Shown here in pieces: positions 8,502 to 17,701 of a DNA stretch of 39,634 nucleotides (position 1 is its first letter; each line of letters opens with the position of its first letter). Origin of the DNA: Planctomycetota bacterium (lineage in GTDB: Bacteria > Planctomycetota > Phycisphaerae > UBA1845). Location of the stretch: NCBI GenBank assembly GCA_016860685.1, contig BOJX01000020.1, forward strand, positions 1 to 39,634, given 5' to 3'. The notes beneath the pieces are model-generated. The model was given only the letters and a program-made list of their open reading frames with translations, ran no database searches and was not told where the DNA came from. A program made the translations under genes and the position numbers.

Positions 8502-10055
8502 TCAGGATTTCCTTGAGCGTCGCGGCGTCTGCGTCTGAGGAGCGGTGACGGTCGGTGCGGTGGACTTCGTGGTTGGCGCGGTTGACTTTGCGGTTGATGC
8601 GGTTGACTTTGCGGTCGGCGGGCCGTTGGACGCCGCGGATGGGGATTCCGTCGAGGGCGCGGCAGGTGACGTCGTCGGCGCGGTCTCCGGGCGAAACTCC
8701 GCGAGCAGTTCGCGCTCGGCCTGGAGCCAGTCGGCGACCGGATTGCCCGGCGCGCCGCCGCGAGCGAGATAGATTCCGTAAGCGCGACGGCGAATCTGCT
8801 CAACCGTGGGCGCGCCCGGTTTCGCCTTGAAGGCGACGGCGGAACGCGCGGCGTCGGGGGTTGCGGAGTCGGAACTCTTCAGCGCGCCGTTCAGCGTCTC
8901 GTAAACGTTCTCGGTGGCCAGGGCGGCGTGGTCCCAGGTGAAGCGGGACTCGGCTTCGCGGCGTCCGTTCTCGCCCATCCAGCGGGCGCGCTGCTTGTCC
9001 TCGAGCACGTGGTGCAAGGCTTCTCCGATCGGGACGATCTCGGCTTCGACGGTCAGCCCGGTCCGGTGATTCTCGACGAATTCGGCCGGACCGCCGATGC
9101 GCGTGGCGACGACGGGTTTGCTGGCGCTCCAGGCTTCGAGGATGACGATGCCGAAAGGCTCATTGCGGCTGGGGACGCAGACGAGGTCCGCGCTCTTGAA
9201 CAAACCGACCAGGTCTCCGGACGTTCGGTGCCCGAGGAAGCGCACGGTGCTGGACAATCCGAGTTTTGCAGCGCGGTCCTGAAGGCGTGGGCGCATGTCG
9301 CCTTCGCCGGCGAAGAGCACCTTCGCCCGGGGGTGCTGCTTCAGGACGCTCGGCACGGCCTCGACGAGCAGGTCCGGACCTTTCTGCCAGGTGATGCGTC
9401 CGGCGAACAAGACGCAGGGATCCTCTGCGCCGATCTCGAACCTGCGTCGGACGGCGGCGACGTCGACATGCGCGTTGTACTTGGCGACGTCGACGCCGTT
9501 GTACACGGAGAAGAGTTTGTCTGCGGGAACCTGATACTGCTCATGCACCTCGCGCGTGAGGGTTCGGGAGACGCAGATGACGCGGTCGGCGAGGTAGGTA
9601 ACCTCCCACTCCAGGTCGCGGATGCGCCGGGACATGACGTCGTCCCAGAGGCAGTTCCCGCAGCGTCCGAACTCGGTCGAGTGCATCGTCAGGATGACCG
9701 GTCGGCCCCACTCATTTTTGATCTGACGCAGGGCGCGGCACGCCAGCCAGTCATGCCCGTGGATAACGTCAAAGCGCGAGCCGAGGAAATGTTCGGTTTC
9801 GCCGAGGCGCCAGACGAAGCTGTCGCACATGCGGTCGGTATACGTGAGGAAGTCCGGATGCGGCTCGAAGGGGCAGCGGTGATAGTGGACCCCGTCGACG
9901 CGGTCGTAACCGGTCTGACCCTTTCCGACCCGGGTGAAGACATGCACCTCATGCCCGAGGCGGGCGAGCGCGGCGGACAATTCCGTCACGTGCGGCGCCA
10001 ATCCGCCCACGGCGATGGAGTGCATCGACTCCCACGAGAGCATTGCAATTCGCAT
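8502..10055 (-). CDS. GT4-family glycosyltransferase with C-terminal DUF2934 domain
   Basis: Retaining GT-B glycosyltransferase (glycogen/starch synthase-like, GT4) of 517 residues, cytosolic, presumably using a nucleotide-sugar. Residues about 15-190 form the N-terminal Rossmann domain (GGLAPHVTELSAALARLGH; DVIHGHDWLA), and 205-365 form the donor-binding domain (VLFAGRITWQKGPDLLVEA). The EX7E motif is complete in NEPFGIVILEAW. Near residues 420-460, RRRAYGIYLARGGAPGNPV plus DWLQAERELL matches DUF2934, a short domain common in planctomycetes and acidobacteria. The tail is Thr/Ala/Ser/Pro-rich with three copies of T-A/T-K-S-T-A-P/S and a basic end (RRSRKS). The start ATG at 10055 has GAGG 9 nt upstream. 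The sugar made is unknown; glycogen synthesis is possible but unproven, since no glg neighbours are present. Confidence 0.9.
   Translation of the reverse strand: MRIAMLSWESMHSIAVGGLAPHVTELSAALARLGHEVHVFTRVGKGQTGYDRVDGVHYHRCPFEPHPDFLTYTDRMCDSFVWRLGETEHFLGSRFDVIHGHDWLACRALRQIKNEWGRPVILTMHSTEFGRCGNCLWDDVMSRRIRDLEWEVTYLADRVICVSRTLTREVHEQYQVPADKLFSVYNGVDVAKYNAHVDVAAVRRRFEIGAEDPCVLFAGRITWQKGPDLLVEAVPSVLKQHPRAKVLFAGEGDMRPRLQDRAAKLGLSSTVRFLGHRTSGDLVGLFKSADLVCVPSRNEPFGIVILEAWSASKPVVATRIGGPAEFVENHRTGLTVEAEIVPIGEALHHVLEDKQRARWMGENGRREAESRFTWDHAALATENVYETLNGALKSSDSATPDAARSAVAFKAKPGAPTVEQIRRRAYGIYLARGGAPGNPVADWLQAERELLAEFRPETAPTTSPAAPSTESPSAASNGPPTAKSTASTAKSTAPTTKSTAPTVTAPQTQTPRRSRKS
8554..8616 (-). repeat. 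Three 21-bp tandem repeats in the glycosyltransferase tail
   Basis: Three 21-bp units (8554-8574, 8575-8595, 8596-8616), each containing GCGGTKGACTT on the plus strand, encode a 7-residue repeat K-S-T-A-P/S-T-A/T. Unit length is a multiple of three, so copy-number change would keep the frame. It codes for a flexible, probably disordered tail. Confidence 0.75.
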
Positions 10056-10230
10056 AAATCGAGGCCTCTTCCCCCGTGGGCGGACGTTGGTGTCGCCCTT
10101 CGTTCACCTTCACTGGTTCCCCGGTCAGAGTAACGTATTCCGGCGGCGCGCCGAACGAGCAGCGTGGTGCTCCTGACGGGACGTTCATCGACGATCGGCA
10201 GGGTAACCGGGCGGATCCGAACCGTCAACG

Positions 10231-10443
10231 TCACCCGACAAAAACCGAAGTCTCCTCCCGCGATGCGTCGATCGGCGTCCACCAGTGGGGGTGAGATCGC
10301 CTCGCGGCGCAGAGGAGAAACTCGAGGTCGGCGTCGTCGGGGCGGGCCAGGAACAAGTCGCCCGTCGGCCGGTTCGCGGTACGGATCATGTCCACGGCCG
10401 CGCCAATTTCTTCAGGGGCGGACTGGGAATCAGTGTCGATCAT
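10231..10443 (-). CDS. Small hypothetical protein, about 70 residues
   Basis: Short open frame starting MIDTDSQSAPEEIGAAVDM and ending EETSVFVG. The start is chosen because AGGTGA lies 4 nt before the ATG at 10443; ATGs 7 and 11 codons upstream (at 10464 and 10476) are alternatives. The predicted peptide is acidic in the first half, with a helix-like EEIGAAVDMIRTAN and a Trp pair (HWWTPI). It has no membrane segment or known motif that I can name. It lies between the glycosyltransferase and the MFS gene, on the same strand as both. It may be a real small gene or chance in GC-rich sequence. Confidence 0.4.
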   Translation of the reverse strand: MIDTDSQSAPEEIGAAVDMIRTANRPTGDLFLARPDDADLEFLLCAARRSHPHWWTPIDASREETSVFVG

Positions 10444-10732
10444 CGGGTCACCTGGTCCTTTCATGAGTGTCGCACGCATTTTGAGACGCGTCGTCAAAGC
10501 GAAAAACGGCGCGCCCCCCGGCGACGACCAGGATCGGGCGCGGCGCATCCGCGTGACGGTTTATCGGCAGAAAGCGGCGATCAACATGTCCCGGAGAGAG
10601 CGGATCTGTCTTAGAACAAGAAGATCGGATGATCCTGGCGGCGGGGACGGATTATTGAACGTGGTGGGGGAGCGAGCGAGGCAAGGATCCCGACGCCGCT
10701 TAGCCGATTCTTCACGTTTTGCGCGAATTCGC

Positions 10733-12124
10733 TCATGCTCCCAATCCGGGGTCCGGAGGCGAGAGATCGGCCCGCTTACGATCCTCGTACGTCGAATCCG
10801 CAGATTCGTCGGGCAGCGTTGACAGAATCGGACGGTTGATCGATCCGAGGGCCGGTCGCACCGCGATCGTCTGCTCGATCATCGGTTTGATGCGGACGTT
10901 CACCGCCAGCACGCGAGACTGGAGGACGATCGTACCGGCGCGGGCGACGGTCGAGATCAAGAAGAGTGTGTGATAAGCGTCACGAGTCTCGCCGAAGCGC
11001 TTCAGCAGGACCGCGCCGATCGACGCGCCGATGACCGTGGCGACGGCGTTGAGGAGGTTGAAGACGGTCAGGACGCTCGTCCGCTCGTGTTCGTGGATCG
11101 TTTCGAAGAACATCAGCAGGTTGGCCAGCTCCAGCGCCCCCCACGCCAGACCGGACACGATCTGAATGACCAGCAACAGGCGCCAGTCCGACGTCACCGT
11201 CCAGAACCACGCCAGCGGGATGATCCCCGTGCCGCCGACGCGCAGCAGCGTCCTCGCGCCGAAACGCGCCGCGAACCGTCCGAGCCACGGCGACGCGATC
11301 ACTTTCGTCAGGTAGGACGTCGCGACGATCGTCATATACAGGGCGTACGACAGGTCGAGTTTCTCGAGCATGTAAGGATTGAAGAAGGGGCTGGCGATCT
11401 GCGCGGCGATCTGAAGCCCCAGGAGATAGGCGACCAGCCTTCCGTCCGCTCCGTGGGCGAAACGGCGAAACAACTGCGGAAGCGGCACGGTGCGATGCTT
11501 CGTCACGTCCACCGGGGCGTCGCTCTGCGCGGCGAGAAACCGCGCTGAAACCAGCCGCGCGACCACGCCCGTGCAGAACAGCAGGGCGAAGGCGGATATC
11601 TCGCGACGCCCCTCCGCGAAGTGATGGAGGATCAGCCCGCCGGAGATCAGCCCCGTCAGGAGGCATCCCTGAGTCACGCGGACGCGGCGTCCGAAGAAAT
11701 GCGCGCGCAGGCGTCGCGGAACGAGCGAGCCGATCCACGTGTTCCACGCCGGCGACAGGGCCATCCCGCTCGCCCAGTAAAGCGTCGCGGCGGCGAAAAT
11801 GAGCGCGGCCGGAGCGCCTCCGCTGAGGGCGAAATACACCAGGGGCGTCAGGCTCAGGGTCTGCACGACCGCGCAGAACACGACCCAGCGGCGCAGCGAC
11901 CGCATCCACTGCACGCCCCACGGCGAGATCATCTGAATTACCGCCCCGCCGAGCATCGGCGCGGCCGCGATCATGCCGGCCGTCGTTTCCCCCAGTCCCA
12001 CCGCGAGCACGAACGCGGGGAGATACGTCTCGCCGGTCCCCACCATGAAAGAGAAGGCGCCGCCGTCGAGGACGCTGGCGCGAAGGTTGGATCGAAGTCG
12101 GGTTGCCCGGCGGTCGGTCCGCAT
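10733..12124 (-). CDS. Major facilitator superfamily permease
   Basis: Inner-membrane transporter of about 463 residues with roughly 12 hydrophobic segments. Early signature-like parts are FMVGTGETYLPAFVLAVGLG and GMIAAAPMLGGAVIQMI; a basic inter-helix loop (MRSLRRW) follows. Later helices include WNTWIGSLVPRRLRAHFFGR and LLVIQIVSGLAWGALELANL, and the last helix pair is followed by a cytosolic charged tail (YEDRKRADLSPP). The overall layout fits an MFS exporter or sugar-type permease; substrate unknown. The start at 12124 is chosen because the frame upstream runs into the divergent HDOD gene and contains no membrane-like sequence; no good ribosome-binding site is visible, so a somewhat earlier TTG is possible. 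The 286-bp divergent spacer with the HDOD gene probably holds both promoters. Confidence 0.8.
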   Translation of the reverse strand: MRTDRRATRLRSNLRASVLDGGAFSFMVGTGETYLPAFVLAVGLGETTAGMIAAAPMLGGAVIQMISPWGVQWMRSLRRWVVFCAVVQTLSLTPLVYFALSGGAPAALIFAAATLYWASGMALSPAWNTWIGSLVPRRLRAHFFGRRVRVTQGCLLTGLISGGLILHHFAEGRREISAFALLFCTGVVARLVSARFLAAQSDAPVDVTKHRTVPLPQLFRRFAHGADGRLVAYLLGLQIAAQIASPFFNPYMLEKLDLSYALYMTIVATSYLTKVIASPWLGRFAARFGARTLLRVGGTGIIPLAWFWTVTSDWRLLLVIQIVSGLAWGALELANLLMFFETIHEHERTSVLTVFNLLNAVATVIGASIGAVLLKRFGETRDAYHTLFLISTVARAGTIVLQSRVLAVNVRIKPMIEQTIAVRPALGSINRPILSTLPDESADSTYEDRKRADLSPPDPGLGA

Positions 12125-12410
12125 GAAGGCGTCGAAGGATAGACCTCGTTGCGCACGCGTCAAACGGATGAGGCGAGACGCAAGTCCGGCGATCGCGCCC
12201 CCCCGGTTTCCGCGTTCCGCCGTCGTTGCAGTCTGCAAGGAGGTACGTCCCAGAACCTGAGATCTTTCGGATGCGAAAGAGCACGGTTTGCCGCTCGGCA
12301 CGGTCCGCGCAGGCGATGCACGGTCAAGGGGTTGGCCTATCGAACCGAAGATCAGGAACGATCTTTCTTTCGTTGGAGGCAGCGCCGCCGGGTGCCGGAG
12401 CAACATTATC

Positions 12411-13403
12411 ATGACCCAACTCGTGTACACCCAGGTGAAGAACCATCCGAACCTGCCGTCGCCGCGCGGCGTGGTGCTGGAAGTGCTACGGCTGGCGCAG
12501 AGCGACGAGACGGGGCTGAACGATATCGCGCGGGTGATTGAAACGGACCCGGCGCTGGCTGGCCGACTGCTGAAGGTCGTCAACAGCGCGGCGCTGAATC
12601 CCGGGCATTCGATCGCGTCGATCCGACAGGCTGCGGCGATGCTGGGGCTTCGCACGGTGACGCATCTGGCGCTGGCGTTCACGTTGCTGGAGGACTACCG
12701 CAAAGGCGCCGGTCCGCTCGATCTTTCCCCGTACTGGTCGTCGAGTCTGGGACGGGCGGCGGCGATGCGCCGGCTGGCGATGCGGCTTGCGGACTGCGGA
12801 CCGGAGGAGGCGTTCACCTGCGGCTTGCTCAGCGGGATCGGCTGGCTGGCGCTGGCCTGCGTGTTTCCGGATCGCTACCCGCTTCGCGACGTGGCTTCGG
12901 AGAACGAGACGCTTGCGACGCATCTGGAGCGAGAGCGGCGCGTGCTGGGGATCGATCACGTGGCGTTGACGGCGGAATTGATGGACGACTGGCGCCTTCC
13001 GCCGACGTTTGCGGCGGCGGTTCGGTTCCTTCCGGGCGGACCGGAGGGTGACGGCGGCAAAGGGAAGGGCGCCGCCGGTTACGGTCCGATGCTGCGGGTG
13101 GCGTTCGATGTCGCGGACGTCCTCGTTTCCAAGACGGTCGGCCAGGAGTTTCTGACGGTGCTGATGCACCGCGCGCAGGCCCTGGGGATCGAGCCGCTGG
13201 ATTTCATCGAGATGTTCGATCAGATCGGCGAGGACTGGCGGACGGCGGGGCGCATTTTCGCGGTGCAGACCCGGAACACGATGTCGCTCCCCGAACTGTA
13301 TGCGCTCGCCCAGCGCCGGCAGCAGCGGCTGGTCGATCGTGATTCACGAATTTCTGCGGAATCCGGGGCGGGGGGGCAACTCGCCGGCGCCGGCCTGCGT
13401 TGA
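12411..13403 (+). CDS. HDOD-domain signalling protein
   Basis: Cytosolic protein of 330 residues made almost entirely of an HDOD domain, a relative of HD hydrolases that usually lacks the metal-binding His/Asp set and acts in signalling or stress control. The ATG at 12411 has GGAG 10 nt upstream. The HDOD signature runs from about residue 10 to 210: LPSPRGVVLEVLRLAQ, then DIARVIETDPALAGRLLKVV, NSAALNPG and SIRQAAAMLGLRTV. GLLSGIGWLALA corresponds to the weak HD-like helix. The C-terminal third (LPGGPEGDGGKGKG and on) continues with a helical segment also seen in longer HDOD proteins. It is a single-gene unit divergent from the MFS permease and 200 bp before the LOG gene; its partner is unknown. 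Confidence 0.87.
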   Translation: MTQLVYTQVKNHPNLPSPRGVVLEVLRLAQSDETGLNDIARVIETDPALAGRLLKVVNSAALNPGHSIASIRQAAAMLGLRTVTHLALAFTLLEDYRKGAGPLDLSPYWSSSLGRAAAMRRLAMRLADCGPEEAFTCGLLSGIGWLALACVFPDRYPLRDVASENETLATHLERERRVLGIDHVALTAELMDDWRLPPTFAAAVRFLPGGPEGDGGKGKGAAGYGPMLRVAFDVADVLVSKTVGQEFLTVLMHRAQALGIEPLDFIEMFDQIGEDWRTAGRIFAVQTRNTMSLPELYALAQRRQQRLVDRDSRISAESGAGGQLAGAGLR

Positions 13404-13604
13404 ATCCACGCTTTGCCCGCCGCCGGGCGCCGTCCGGGTAAGGCAGCCTGTCCTCGGCGTTGCGGCGCCGGAGACGTGATCTCTCCGTCAGACGTTAGAC
13501 GCCTGTCCCCGACGGCGCGGGCGCTGTAGAATCGTGCCTTTTCGATTTCCGACGGTGCGGCTGCGGCGCACAGCGCGGGCTCAGGGACACGGGGGAGGCA
13601 CGGC

Positions 13605-14453
13605 GTGGAGCGGGATCTGACGCAACTTCTGGATGCGATCTGTTCATCTTCGTCATACCGGCTCGCGGAGGAGGATCTGGCCTTTCTGGCCCGCCCGGAG
13701 CTGCGGCCGGTGCGCTTGCAGCTTGAGGCGCTCAAGCCGGAGATGATCCAGCAGGAGCACGGGATTCACTCGACGATCGTGGTCTTCGGGTCGACGCGCA
13801 TCGGTCCGGCGGACGCGGCGCGTCGCCGGCTCGCCCAGGCCGAGGAAGCGCTGTCCCGCGAACCGGAAAACCTCGATCGTCAACGTGACGTGCGGGTCGC
13901 CAGGAGCCTCCTGGAGAAAAGCCGGAATTACGACGCAGCGCGGCGCTTCGCGCAGATCGTGTCAGGTTCCTGCCAGGTTCAGGGTCGGCGGGAATTCGTG
14001 GTCGTCACCGGCGGCGGACCGGGCATCATGGAGGGTGCGAACCGCGGCGCCTTCGACGTTGGGGCGAAGTCGATCGGGCTGAACATCACGCTGCCGCACG
14101 AGCAGCGTCCCAACCCTTATATCACGCCGGAGCTTTGCTTCCTGTTTCATTACTTCGCGATGCGGAAGATGCACTTCCTGCTTAAGGCGAAGGCGCTCGT
14201 GGCGTTTCCGGGAGGTTTCGGGACGCTGGACGAGTTGTTCGAGACGCTGACGCTCATTCAGACGGGGAAGTCGCCGCGTGTGCCTGTAATCCTCTTCGGG
14301 CGCGGGTATTGGGAGCGGATCATCAACTGGACCGCGCTGGTGGAGGAAGGCGTGATCGACCCGGGCGACCTGGGTTTGTTCGAGTTCGCGGAAAGCCCCG
14401 AGGAAGCGTGGGAGCGCATCTGCGCGTTTTACGGGTTGGAATCGCGCCGGTGA
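13605..14453 (+). CDS. LOG-family protein (TIGR00730-like nucleotide phosphoribohydrolase)
   Basis: Rossmann-fold LOG family member of 282 residues. The family hydrolyses nucleoside 5'-monophosphates to base plus ribose-5-phosphate; plant and some bacterial members activate cytokinins. Both hallmark motifs are intact: GGGPGIMEGANRG (residues 136-148) and PGGFGTLDE (202-210, with the catalytic Arg/Glu region in AMRKMHF just before). An N-terminal extension of about 55 residues precedes the fold, as in the larger bacterial LOG class; these are usually annotated as nucleosidases of uncertain substrate. The GTG start at 13605 is supported by GGGGGAGG 6 nt upstream. The stop overlaps the GTG start of the SNF2 gene (GTGA), so the two are translationally coupled. 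A role in purine or damaged-nucleotide salvage is inference. Confidence 0.9.
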   Translation: MERDLTQLLDAICSSSSYRLAEEDLAFLARPELRPVRLQLEALKPEMIQQEHGIHSTIVVFGSTRIGPADAARRRLAQAEEALSREPENLDRQRDVRVARSLLEKSRNYDAARRFAQIVSGSCQVQGRREFVVVTGGGPGIMEGANRGAFDVGAKSIGLNITLPHEQRPNPYITPELCFLFHYFAMRKMHFLLKAKALVAFPGGFGTLDELFETLTLIQTGKSPRVPVILFGRGYWERIINWTALVEEGVIDPGDLGLFEFAESPEEAWERICAFYGLESRR

Positions 14454-17400
14454 TCGAGGTTCGACTTCATGCGATCTGGACGCGCGACGCACTTCAGGTC
14501 TGGGGTGAGGACTTCCAGACTTTGCGGGCGCGCGCGGCATCGCCTGCGGGCGCGGCGGATTCCGCTGCGCCGCATCCCTTCGCCCTGCCGCACGAGGCGC
14601 TGCGCGACGTGCTGGGGGATGCGGGAGCGCCTTTGCTGGCCGGCGAGGCTCCCGCGGCGCATCTGACGCTCCGACTGCCTTCCGACGAACGTGGACCTCA
14701 TCCGAGCGTCGCAACCGTGCCGGCGCCCGGCTTGATTGACGGCGGGGGGTTGCCGCGGGACTGGGTCGTTCCGACGCTGGTGCTGGGGCCGCTGGATGCG
14801 TTGGACTGGTTGACGAATACGTCGCCGTCCGCGGTCAACGCCGTGTTCAGCGCTGCGTCGGTTCAGTTCTGGCGGCGATGTGCGCGGCTCGTTCTGGAGC
14901 GCGTGGCGCGGCAGCGGTTCGTTCCCGACCTGACGGAAACCGCGCCAGGGCGGATCGAAGCGCTCTGGCGGTGCGTGGTCGACCCGGAGCTGATGCGGAC
15001 GCAGGTCGGTCCGCTGGCGGCGGCGATTCCGGTGGTCTGCCGGAGCGTCGCCGGAATGACGGGGGGCGGCGAAGTCGGGATCGAACTCGTCGAGTCCTTC
15101 CTCCGCGTCGTGACCGACGCTTTCATCCGGCGCTGCCTCGCCGAGGATGATCTGGCGGAAACCGTGCGGGACCGGTCGCGCGGCGCCATGTCAGCCGAGT
15201 TGCGCTGGCTGACGGCGCTGGTGGACGGCGCCAACGTCGTGCAAGGCACGTCGGAGGAGCAGCGCGACCTGCTGGAGCGGGTGCGCGGCTGGGTGTCGCG
15301 CGTGGATCCGGCGTGGGGGCGCTCGCCGTTCCGCACGCTGCTGCGGTTGCATGCGCCCTCCGATGACGGAGACGGCGCGGACTCGGAAGAACCTGCGGCC
15401 CGGGACTGGCGGTTGACGATCCACCTTCAATCGCTTGAGGCGCCTTCGCTGGTGCTGGACGCTGGCGGTGTGCCGGACTACGAGCAGCGCACCGGTCGCC
15501 TCCTGCGGCGCTCGGGGGAAAGTCTGCTGGAACGCCTTCGGTCCGATGTCCGGATCGCGGCGAGACATTTTCCGCCCTTGTCGGCGCTGGTCGACGCGCC
15601 GCTGCCGGAGTCGTGTGCGCTGGATGTTCACGAGGCGCATCAATTCCTGCGCCGGGCGATGCCGATGCTCGCGCTCGAAGGAATCGGGGTTGAAGTTCCC
15701 TCTTGGTGGACGGCGCGGCGCCCCCAGGTCGGATTGAGCGTCAATCTTCGTCCGGCGTCGCCGGAAGCGGGCGCCGCGTTCCGCGTCGGAATCGAAAGCC
15801 TGGTCAGTTTTGACTGGCGCCTCGCCGTCGGCGATCGGGAACTCGGGGCCGACGACGTGCGGGATCTGATCCGTCGTGGTCAGCCGCTGACGCGCGTCGG
15901 CGGAGCGTGGATCGAAGTCGAACCGGATGCCCTCGAGCAGGCCCTGGACCTGCTCTCCCGTCCTCACACCGAGAGCGCCACCCTCGCTGACGTGCTGCGG
16001 CATACGTTTTACGAGGAGCGCGGACCGAGCGGTCTGCCCGTCCTGGATGTTCGCGCGACGGGCTGGCTGAGCGGATTGTTCGCCGAGGGGTCGGCGACGT
16101 TCGAGTTGATGCCCCCCCCGGAGTCCTTTTCGGGGACGCTGCGACCCTACCAGGTCCGAGGGCTTTCCTGGCTTGCGTTTCTGGATCGGCACGGTCTGGG
16201 AGCGTGTCTTGCGGATGACATGGGCCTGGGCAAGACGATCCAGCTCATCGCCTTGCTGCTGCACGAGCGCACCGCGGCGGCGCCGGGCGATGCCGGAGCC
16301 GCCGACGCCGCGCCGGTCGGTCCGACGCTGATCATCGTGCCGATGTCCGTCGTCGGAAACTGGCAGCATGAATTGCGCCGGTTTGCACCCTCGCTGCGCG
16401 TGCTCGTGCATCACGGGCTGGAGCGCCTGACCGGCGAGGCGTTCGCGCAGGAAGTGGCGCAGCACGACGTCGTCATCAGCACATACGGCCTGGCGCATCG
16501 TGACTTCGAGCATCTCGACCGGGTAGCGTGGCGACGGATCGTGCTGGACGAGGCGCAGAACATCAAGAATCCGGGCGCGAAGCAGTCGGTGGCGGTGCGG
16601 CGTCTGCGCGGCGAGCGGCGCGTCGCGCTGACCGGAACGCCGATTGAGAACCGCCTCGGTGAGCTTTGGTCGATCTTCGACTTCCTGAACCCGTCGCTGC
16701 TGGGCACGATCGGCGAGTTCCGCCGCGTCTTCGCCAGTCCGATCGAGCGTCAGGCCGACGCCCGACGCTCCGCGCGTCTTCGGCGGCTGATCCGGCCTTT
16801 TCTCCTGCGGCGAGGCAAAACCGACCCCGACGTGGACGTGGACCTTCCCGAGAAGCTCGAGATGACCGTCTTCTGCAATCTGACGCGAGAGCAGGCGCAG
16901 CTTTATGAGCGCGTCACCTCACAGATGCTCGGACAGATCGACGAAGCCGGAGGCATTCGCCGCAAAGGCCTGATCCTCACCGCGATCCTCAAGCTCAAGC
17001 AGGTCTGCAATCACCCGGCGCAGTTCCTCGGGGAGACCCGCGGAGAATCGGAGCGCAGCGGCAAGTGCCGGCGGATCGTCGAGATGGTCGAGGAGGTTGT
17101 CGCGGAAGGGGAGCGGGCGCTGATCTTCACCCAGTTCCGCAGGATGGGCGATCTGCTGGAGCGCATGCTCGCCGCCGCGCTCGACCGGCCGATCCTTTTC
17201 CTCCACGGCGGAACGCCCGAACCGCGCCGCCGCGAACTCGTCGACCGATTCCAGCAGGAACGCGAGGACTCGCCGGTCCTCCTCCTGTCGCTCAAGGCCG
17301 GAGGCGTCGGGCTGAACCTCACCGCCGCCAGCCACGTCTTTCACTTCGACCGCTGGTGGAACCCGGCGGTCGAGAATCAGGCGACCGACCGGGCGCACCG

Positions 17401-17599
17401 CATCGGCCAGCACCGCAAGGTCCAGGTGCATAAGTTCATCTGCGTCGGCACCCTTGAAGAACGCATTGACGCGATGCTGCGCCACAAGAAAGACCTCGCC
17501 GACGCGATCATCGGCTCCGGGGAGGACTGGCTCACCGAGCTTTCAACCGAGGGCCTGCGAGACCTCTTCCGCCTCTCCCGAGAAGCCGTGTCGGATTAA
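14450..17599 (+). CDS. SNF2-family DEAD/DEAQ helicase with DUF3670 N-terminal domain
   Basis: Bacterial SNF2/RapA-like ATP-dependent DNA translocase of 1049 residues, cytosolic, expected to remodel protein-DNA complexes rather than unwind DNA. The first 560 residues match the SNF2-helicase-associated region (DUF3670; for example HEAHQFLRRAMPMLALEGIG). Motif I is DDMGLGKT (about residue 591), motif II is LDEAQN (DEAQ at about 700), motif III is LTGTPIENRL, and motifs V-VI are SLKAGGVGLNL and RAHRIGQ (about 981). All helicase motifs are intact. The GTG start at 14450 overlaps the LOG stop, so translation is coupled. The C-terminus (STEGLRDLFRLSREAV) is typical of the family. The stop TAA (17597-17599) coincides with the first bases of the adjacent inverted-repeat element. 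Such genes often sit in operons with DNA repair or defence functions; none is visible here. Confidence 0.95.
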   Translation: MIEVRLHAIWTRDALQVWGEDFQTLRARAASPAGAADSAAPHPFALPHEALRDVLGDAGAPLLAGEAPAAHLTLRLPSDERGPHPSVATVPAPGLIDGGGLPRDWVVPTLVLGPLDALDWLTNTSPSAVNAVFSAASVQFWRRCARLVLERVARQRFVPDLTETAPGRIEALWRCVVDPELMRTQVGPLAAAIPVVCRSVAGMTGGGEVGIELVESFLRVVTDAFIRRCLAEDDLAETVRDRSRGAMSAELRWLTALVDGANVVQGTSEEQRDLLERVRGWVSRVDPAWGRSPFRTLLRLHAPSDDGDGADSEEPAARDWRLTIHLQSLEAPSLVLDAGGVPDYEQRTGRLLRRSGESLLERLRSDVRIAARHFPPLSALVDAPLPESCALDVHEAHQFLRRAMPMLALEGIGVEVPSWWTARRPQVGLSVNLRPASPEAGAAFRVGIESLVSFDWRLAVGDRELGADDVRDLIRRGQPLTRVGGAWIEVEPDALEQALDLLSRPHTESATLADVLRHTFYEERGPSGLPVLDVRATGWLSGLFAEGSATFELMPPPESFSGTLRPYQVRGLSWLAFLDRHGLGACLADDMGLGKTIQLIALLLHERTAAAPGDAGAADAAPVGPTLIIVPMSVVGNWQHELRRFAPSLRVLVHHGLERLTGEAFAQEVAQHDVVISTYGLAHRDFEHLDRVAWRRIVLDEAQNIKNPGAKQSVAVRRLRGERRVALTGTPIENRLGELWSIFDFLNPSLLGTIGEFRRVFASPIERQADARRSARLRRLIRPFLLRRGKTDPDVDVDLPEKLEMTVFCNLTREQAQLYERVTSQMLGQIDEAGGIRRKGLILTAILKLKQVCNHPAQFLGETRGESERSGKCRRIVEMVEEVVAEGERALIFTQFRRMGDLLERMLAAALDRPILFLHGGTPEPRRRELVDRFQQEREDSPVLLLSLKAGGVGLNLTAASHVFHFDRWWNPAVENQATDRAHRIGQHRKVQVHKFICVGTLEERIDAMLRHKKDLADAIIGSGEDWLTELSTEGLRDLFRLSREAVSD

Positions 17600-17701
17600 C
17601 AGCCTCGTTGAAAAAGGGGTGCGCCGCCCTCCGGGGGGCGAATTTCATCGAGAAAAACCGGCATCACAAAGACCGATCCTGGGTTCTTCAACGGGCTGTT
17701 A
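17597..17701. mobile_element. MITE-like 105-bp element with terminal inverted repeats
   Basis: TAACAGCCTCGTTGAA (17597-17612) and TTCAACGGGCTGTTA (17687-17701) are inverted repeats that match over 15 positions with a single-base gap. Between them are about 74 bp without an ORF but with a short GC hairpin (about 17625-17640). No transposase is in the window. The size and ends fit a miniature inverted-repeat transposable element; a long terminator-like hairpin is the alternative. A target duplication is not clear. Confidence 0.5.

Noticed and set aside
12226-12414. Small plus-strand ORF after AAGGAGGT in the MFS/HDOD spacer
   Set aside because: A good Shine-Dalgarno-like string is present, but the peptide is unremarkable, overlaps the HDOD start and shows no family; chance is likely.
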